Position numbers and translations under genes: made by a program
Source: Nocardia cyriacigeorgica
Lineage (GTDB): Bacteria; Actinomycetota; Actinomycetes; Mycobacteriales; Mycobacteriaceae
Length of the DNA stretch: 64,000 bases
Direction of reading: 5' to 3'
NCBI RefSeq assembly: GCF_010858045.1
Contig: NZ_JAAGVC010000009.1
Coordinates: 78,645-142,644 of the forward strand
Notes under the pieces: model-generated
Databases searched by the model: none
Seen by the model: the letters and a program-made list of their open reading frames with translations, nothing else
Told to the model about the DNA's origin: nothing
In this document: positions 60,208-64,000 of the stretch, piece by piece
How the letters are laid out: every line of letters starts with the position of its first letter
Numbering within the stretch: the stretch's first letter is position 1

Positions 60208-60954
60208 TCAGCGGCGAAACAGCTTGTTGCCCAGCCACACCAGCGGATCGTACTTGCGGTCGACCACCCGTTCCTTCATCGGAATGAGCGCGTTGTCGGT
60301 GATCTTGATGTGCTCCGGGCACACCTCGGTGCAGCATTTGGTGATATTGCACAGGCCGAGGCCGTGCTCCTCCTGAGCCATATCCCGGCGGTCGGCCACA
60401 TCGAGCGGATGCATCTCCAATTCGGCGATGCGCATCAAGAACCGCGGACCGGAGAACGCCTGCTTGTTCTCCTCGTGATCGCGAACGACGTGACAGGTGT
60501 TCTGGCACAGGAAACATTCGATGCATTTGCGGAATTCCTGCGACCGCTCCACATCGACCTGTTTCATCCGGTACTCCCCCGGCTTCAGATCCGGCGGCGG
60601 GGTGAACGACGGTATTTCCCTGGCCTTTTCGTAGTTGAACGACACGTCGGTCACCAGATCCTTGATGACCGGGAAGGTCCGCATCGGCGTCACCGTGATG
60701 AGCTCGTCCTGGGTGAATGTCGACATCCGGGTCATGCACAGCAGCCGCGGCCTGCCGTTCACCTCCGCCGAGCACGAACCGCATTTACCCGCTTTGCAAT
60801 TCCAGCGCACCGCGAGATCGGGCGCCTGAGTGGCCTGTAAGCGGTGGATGATGTCGAGCACCACCTCGCCCTCGTGCACGGGCACGGTGAAGTCGTGCAG
60901 CTCGCCGCCGTCGATATCGCCGCGCCAGATGCGGAACCTGGCGTCGTAACCCAT
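60208..60954 (-). CDS. sdhB: Succinate dehydrogenase/fumarate reductase iron-sulfur subunit
   Basis: A 248-residue electron-transfer subunit. The 2Fe-2S cluster site is 'CKAGKCGSCSAEVNG' plus a later Cys ('RLLCM'), and the 4Fe-4S and 3Fe-4S sites are 'CIECFLCQNTCHVV' and 'CNITKCCTEVCPEHI', in the normal order. The ATG at 60954 comes two bases after the sdhA stop. Last gene of the sdhC-sdhA-sdhB operon, matching the Sdh1 order of mycobacteria (Rv0249c-Rv0247c). Confidence 0.95.
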   Translation of the reverse strand: MGYDARFRIWRGDIDGGELHDFTVPVHEGEVVLDIIHRLQATQAPDLAVRWNCKAGKCGSCSAEVNGRPRLLCMTRMSTFTQDELITVTPMRTFPVIKDLVTDVSFNYEKAREIPSFTPPPDLKPGEYRMKQVDVERSQEFRKCIECFLCQNTCHVVRDHEENKQAFSGPRFLMRIAELEMHPLDVADRRDMAQEEHGLGLCNITKCCTEVCPEHIKITDNALIPMKERVVDRKYDPLVWLGNKLFRR

Positions 60955-60956
60955 AG

Positions 60957-62894
60957 TCAGGCCTCTCCGTCGGTGGAAACTCCGGCCGCCGGATGCCCGG
61001 CGAGTTCGGCTGGGGTGTAGTACTTCTCGAGTTCGGCCAGATCGAACAGCGCCAGCAGTTCCGGCCGCATCGGCAGCTGATCCTCGACCGTCACCGACAC
61101 ACCGGGCACCATGTCGTCCGGTCGCGCCGGGTCCAGCGTGCAGACCAGGAGCTTGTTGCGCCATTGCGGATCCATGGCCGGGTGGTCGTCGCGGGTGTGG
61201 CCGCCGCGGCTCTCGGTGCGCAGCAGCGCCGCCTGCGCGACGCATTCGCTGACCAGCAGCATGTTCCGTAGATCGAGCGCGAGATGCCAGCCCGGGTTGA
61301 ACTGGCGATGGCCCTCCACCGTCACCGCCGTGAACCGCTCGCGCAGCTCGGCCAGCTTGTCGATGGCCTCGCGCACCTCGTGTTCCTTGCGGATGATGCC
61401 GACCAGATCGTTCATGGTCTGCTGCAGATCGGTGTGCAGGGTGTACGGGTTCTCGCCGGTGCCCGTGGCAGGCGGATCGAATGGGGCCAGTGCGGTTGTC
61501 GCGGCCGCGGCGATATCGGCGTCGGCGACCGCGGGCCGGGAGCCCAATCCCTCCACGTAAGCGGCCGCACCCAGCCCCGCCCGCCGGCCGAAGACCAGCA
61601 GGTCCGACAGCGAATTGCCGCCGAGCCGGTTCGAGCCGTGCATACCGCCGGAACACTCACCAGCCGCGAACAGACCGGGCACCCGCGCCGCGCCGGTATC
61701 GGGATCCACCTCGATGCCGCCCATCACGTAATGGCAGGTGGGGCCGACCTCCATCGGCTCCTTGGTGATGTCCACATCGGCCAGCTCCTTGAACTGGTGA
61801 TGCATCGACGGCAACCTGCGCACGATCTCCTCGGCCGGCATCCGGGAGGCGATATCGAGGTAGACACCGCCATGCTCGGTGCCGCGACCGGCCTTGACCT
61901 CCTCGTTGATGGCGCGTGCCACCTCGTCGCGCGGCAGCAGATCGGGTGTGCGGCGCGCGGAATCGTTATCGCGCAGCCACTGATCGGCCTCGGCCTCGGT
62001 CTCGGCGTACTGGCCCTTGAACACCGCGGGGATGTAGTCGAACATGAACCGCTTGCCGTCGGTGTTCTTGAGCACCCCGCCGTCACCGCGCACACCTTCG
62101 GTGACCAGGATGCCCTTCACACTCGGTGGCCAGACCATGCCGGTGGGGTGGAACTGCAGGAACTCCATATTGATCAGGGCGGCCCCGGCGCGCAGCGCGA
62201 GCGCGTGGCCGTCGCCGGTGTACTCCCAGGAGTTCGAGGTTACCTTGTAGGACTTGCCGATCCCGCCGGTGGCGAGCACCACCGCGGGTGTCTCGAAGAG
62301 GATGAACCGGCCGGATTCGCGCCAATAGCCGAAGGCGCCGCTGATCCGGTCGCCGTCCTTGAGTAGTTCGGTCACCGTGCATTCGGCGAAGACCTTGATC
62401 CGCGACTCGTAATCGCCGGTCGCGGCGAAATCCTCCTGCTGCAGCGACACGATCTTCTGCTGCATGGTCCGGATGATCTCCAGACCGGTCCGGTCGCCGA
62501 CGTGCGCCAGCCGGGGATAGGTGTGGCCGCCGAAATTGCGCTGACTGATCCGCCCGTCGGGTGTCCGATCGAACAGTGCGCCATAGGTTTCCAGCTCCCA
62601 CACCCGGTCCGGCGCCTCACGGGCGTGCAGTTCGGCCATGCGCCAGTTGTTGAGGAATTTGCCGCCGCGCATGGTGTCACGGAAGTGGGTTTCCCAGTTG
62701 TCCTTCTCGTTGGCATTGCCCATCGACGCCGCGCAGCCGCCCTCGGCCATCACGGTATGGGCCTTGCCGAACAGCGATTTGCACACCACCGCCACCGAAA
62801 GACCACGTTCCCGAGCCTCGATCACCGCGCGCAGTCCGGCGCCACCGGCACCGATGACGACGACGTCGTATGCGTGCCGTTCCACTTCTGGCAT
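60957..62894 (-). CDS. sdhA: Succinate dehydrogenase/fumarate reductase flavoprotein subunit
   Basis: A 645-residue catalytic subunit oxidising succinate to fumarate. The FAD loop is 'VVIGAGGAGLRAVIEARE' (residues 12-29), the likely flavin-linked His46 is in 'FGKAHTVMAEGGCAAS', and the active-site segments 'GGHTYPRLAHVGDRTG', 'HPTGM' and 'HGSNRLGGNSLSD' are intact. The ATG at 62894 follows the sdhC stop by 15 bases. The length is slightly above the 580-590 typical of SdhA, as in the Sdh1 class. Confidence 0.96.
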   Translation of the reverse strand: MPEVERHAYDVVVIGAGGAGLRAVIEARERGLSVAVVCKSLFGKAHTVMAEGGCAASMGNANEKDNWETHFRDTMRGGKFLNNWRMAELHAREAPDRVWELETYGALFDRTPDGRISQRNFGGHTYPRLAHVGDRTGLEIIRTMQQKIVSLQQEDFAATGDYESRIKVFAECTVTELLKDGDRISGAFGYWRESGRFILFETPAVVLATGGIGKSYKVTSNSWEYTGDGHALALRAGAALINMEFLQFHPTGMVWPPSVKGILVTEGVRGDGGVLKNTDGKRFMFDYIPAVFKGQYAETEAEADQWLRDNDSARRTPDLLPRDEVARAINEEVKAGRGTEHGGVYLDIASRMPAEEIVRRLPSMHHQFKELADVDITKEPMEVGPTCHYVMGGIEVDPDTGAARVPGLFAAGECSGGMHGSNRLGGNSLSDLLVFGRRAGLGAAAYVEGLGSRPAVADADIAAAATTALAPFDPPATGTGENPYTLHTDLQQTMNDLVGIIRKEHEVREAIDKLAELRERFTAVTVEGHRQFNPGWHLALDLRNMLLVSECVAQAALLRTESRGGHTRDDHPAMDPQWRNKLLVCTLDPARPDDMVPGVSVTVEDQLPMRPELLALFDLAELEKYYTPAELAGHPAAGVSTDGEA

Positions 62895-62909
62895 AGCCGC
62901 GAAAACTCC

Positions 62910-63740
62910 TCAGTCGATGAATCGAAGATCCGAAATCGTCCCGCTGGCAACCAACATCACGTAGAAGTCGGTGATCACCAGCGTGCCGAGGGTGGTCCAG
63001 GCCAGGGCCATGTGCCGGGTGTTGAGCTTGGAGACCTGGGTCCAGAACCAGTACCGCACCGGATGGGCGGAGAAGTGTTTGAGCCTGCCGCCCGCGATAT
63101 GCCTGCACGAATGGCAGGACAGGGTGTAAGCCCACAGCAGGATCACATTGCCGGTGAGGATCAGGCTGCCCAGACCCATCCCGAAGCCGCCGCTCGCGCC
63201 GTGATAAGCGCCGATGGCGTCGTAGGTGTTGATCACCGAGATGATCACCGCGACATAGAAGAAGTAGCGGTGCACGTTCTGGATGATCAGCGGCAGCCTG
63301 GTCTCGCCGGTGTAGCTCTTGTGTGGTTCGGCGACAGCGCAGGCCGGCGGCGACAGCCACACCGAGCGGTAGTAGGCCTTGCGGTAGTAGTAGCAGGTGA
63401 GCCGGAAACCGAGCAGGAACGGCAGCGCCACGAACCCGAGCGGCAGGATCGCGGGGATGTCACCGATCGGCGTGCCGAAATGGCTGGAGCCCTCGACGCA
63501 GGAGGTGCTCAGGCACGGCGAGTAGAACGGCGTCAGGTAGTGGTAGTCGGCGACCCAGTAGGCCGTGCGCACATACGAGCGGATCGTCGCGTAGATGACG
63601 AACGCGGCCAGGCCGAGCACCGTGAACAGTGGTGGCACCCACCATCGGTCGGTGCGCAACGTCTGCTGCGTGATGCGGGCCCTTGTCCTGCTGAAGACGC
63701 CGGTTCCCGTTTCGGGGGTCACGGTCGGTGCGGCACTCAC
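62910..63740 (-). CDS. sdhC: Succinate dehydrogenase membrane anchor (Sdh1-type cytochrome b subunit)
   Basis: A 276-residue single membrane anchor of the Sdh1 class, with about five hydrophobic helices ('PLFTVLGLAAFVIYATI', 'LPLGFVALPFLLGFRLTCYY', 'FFYVAVIISVINTY', 'LILTGNVILLWAYTL', 'LGTLVITDFYVMLVAS'). His residues in 'NVHRYFFY', 'CHSCRHIAGG' and 'RHMALAW' are candidate heme ligands. The GTG at 63740 has GAGGGA seven bases upstream; the longer frame to 63815 is less likely. First gene of the operon; a CRP-like palindrome lies 134 bases upstream. Confidence 0.92.
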   Translation of the reverse strand: MSAAPTVTPETGTGVFSRTRARITQQTLRTDRWWVPPLFTVLGLAAFVIYATIRSYVRTAYWVADYHYLTPFYSPCLSTSCVEGSSHFGTPIGDIPAILPLGFVALPFLLGFRLTCYYYRKAYYRSVWLSPPACAVAEPHKSYTGETRLPLIIQNVHRYFFYVAVIISVINTYDAIGAYHGASGGFGMGLGSLILTGNVILLWAYTLSCHSCRHIAGGRLKHFSAHPVRYWFWTQVSKLNTRHMALAWTTLGTLVITDFYVMLVASGTISDLRFID

Positions 63741-63873
63741 CGGTCGATCCCTCGCTGATCCGCGGTGCGGGTGGTCATCATTACCTCCGCGATCGAATGT
63801 GATGCTGAGCACCATACGCCGCAGGTGCTATCGCATGAGCAGGGTCTCGCCAACGCGGACCCCGCCGTAGTGC

Positions 63874-63889
63874 GGTGATTTGTATCACA
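63874..63889. promoter_or_regulatory. CRP-like palindrome upstream of the sdh operon
   Basis: GGTGA-N6-TCACA matches the mycobacterial CRP/Cmr consensus TGTGA-N6-TCACA at nine of ten positions. It lies 134 bases upstream of the sdhC start, a normal activator or repressor distance. Succinate dehydrogenases are known CRP targets in several bacteria; binding here is a prediction. Confidence 0.6.
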
Positions 63890-63980
63890 GTCGATCGCGG
63901 GCGATGCGCCGGCGCCGGGTGTGGTGAACCGGTGGCAACTCGCCGCGGGAACGGGGATCGGGAGGTAGACGCACGTCGTG

Positions 63981-63999
63981 CGCCCCCCGGCGGGGGGCG
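63981..63999. terminator. GC-rich hairpin at the window edge
   Basis: CGCCCCCC and GGGGGGCG form an 8-bp stem with a 3-base loop at the very end of the window. It probably terminates a gene lying beyond the edge. The sequence is cut at the edge, so nothing more can be said. Confidence 0.4.
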
Positions 64000-64000
64000 G

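Noticed and set aside
60192..60224. A compound inverted repeat after sdhB (AGCTGT/ACAGCT with CCGCTG/CAGCGG inside)
   Set aside because: The right part lies within the sdhB coding sequence and the stem is interrupted; it may help termination but the support is too weak to list.
1..64000. CRISPR array, insertion sequence, prophage, tRNA or rRNA
   Set aside because: I looked for regularly spaced repeats, transposase or integrase frames, and tRNA-like cloverleaf ends and found none.

Overview
The window is high-GC actinobacterial DNA from a mycolic-acid-type organism, most likely Nocardia or a close relative. The basis is the gene content: a complete mce/yrbE operon with trailing Mce-associated genes, a three-gene Sdh1-type succinate dehydrogenase, an M13 peptidase of the Zmp1 family, an L,D-transpeptidase, a DUF4185 (endo-D-arabinanase type) secreted protein, a Lon protease (absent from M. 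tuberculosis) behind a HAIR-like operator, and two XRE/DUF5753 + DUF397 regulator pairs. Many starts are GTG and many operon joints are ATGA or GTGA overlaps. I see no tRNA, rRNA, insertion sequence, CRISPR array or prophage gene, so this looks like ordinary chromosome with a mosaic of short operons.

Layout. 0-7.3 kb: the 3' part of pcnA (CCA-adding enzyme), a conserved protein of unknown role, the pxpABC 5-oxoprolinase genes, a DUF4185 secreted protein and a protein with calcium-loop-like repeats. 7.4-14.6 kb: MFS permease, NUDIX hydrolase, pirin, a small membrane protein, a Prim-Pol-like small protein divergent from an XRE/DUF5753 + tandem DUF397 pair, an ECF sigma factor with a SnoaL-like tail and a RibD_C reductase-like protein. 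14.7-24.4 kb: M13 metallopeptidase, L,D-transpeptidase, cytochrome P450, a secreted protein coupled to a class-C-type serine hydrolase, an LppU-like lipoprotein, a DHA2 exporter and a secreted S1 protease.

24.4-35.3 kb: a 0.5-kb AT-richer promoter region carrying several palindromes, then the mce operon yrbEA-yrbEB-mceABCDEF and two Mce-associated membrane proteins. These should form one lipid importer: two permease subunits, six MCE tunnel proteins (two predicted to be lipid-anchored), and two accessory proteins. The first accessory protein has four copies of a TVK motif in its cytoplasmic tail. The ATPase is not encoded here.

35.3-45.9 kb: RNase HI with a clamp-motif-like C-terminus, an SRPBCC protein, LhgO, a membrane-anchored unknown, a TIGR03084 protein, a TetR regulator with a perfect 20-bp operator coupled to an FAD oxidoreductase, a DUF445 protein and lon. 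46-56.8 kb: a SARP-type regulator divergent from an alpha/beta hydrolase, a hotdog thioesterase, a DinB2-like Y-family polymerase with Gln at the steric-gate position, an AcuI/YhdH reductase, an ABC exporter and a large FAD/Fe-S dehydrogenase. 56.8-64 kb: a previously easy-to-miss 34-codon gene, an AlkA-type glycosylase, a coupled pair of tiny genes (29 and 67 codons) divergent from a second XRE/DUF5753 + DUF397 pair, a small membrane protein, and the sdhC-sdhA-sdhB operon with a CRP-like palindrome upstream.

The most interesting leads are the overlooked small genes, the unusual DinB2-like active site, the repeated candidate phosphothreonine motif on the mce accessory protein, the clamp-motif-like tail of RNase HI, and several clean operator palindromes. 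None of these proves a wholly new system, but each can be tested directly.
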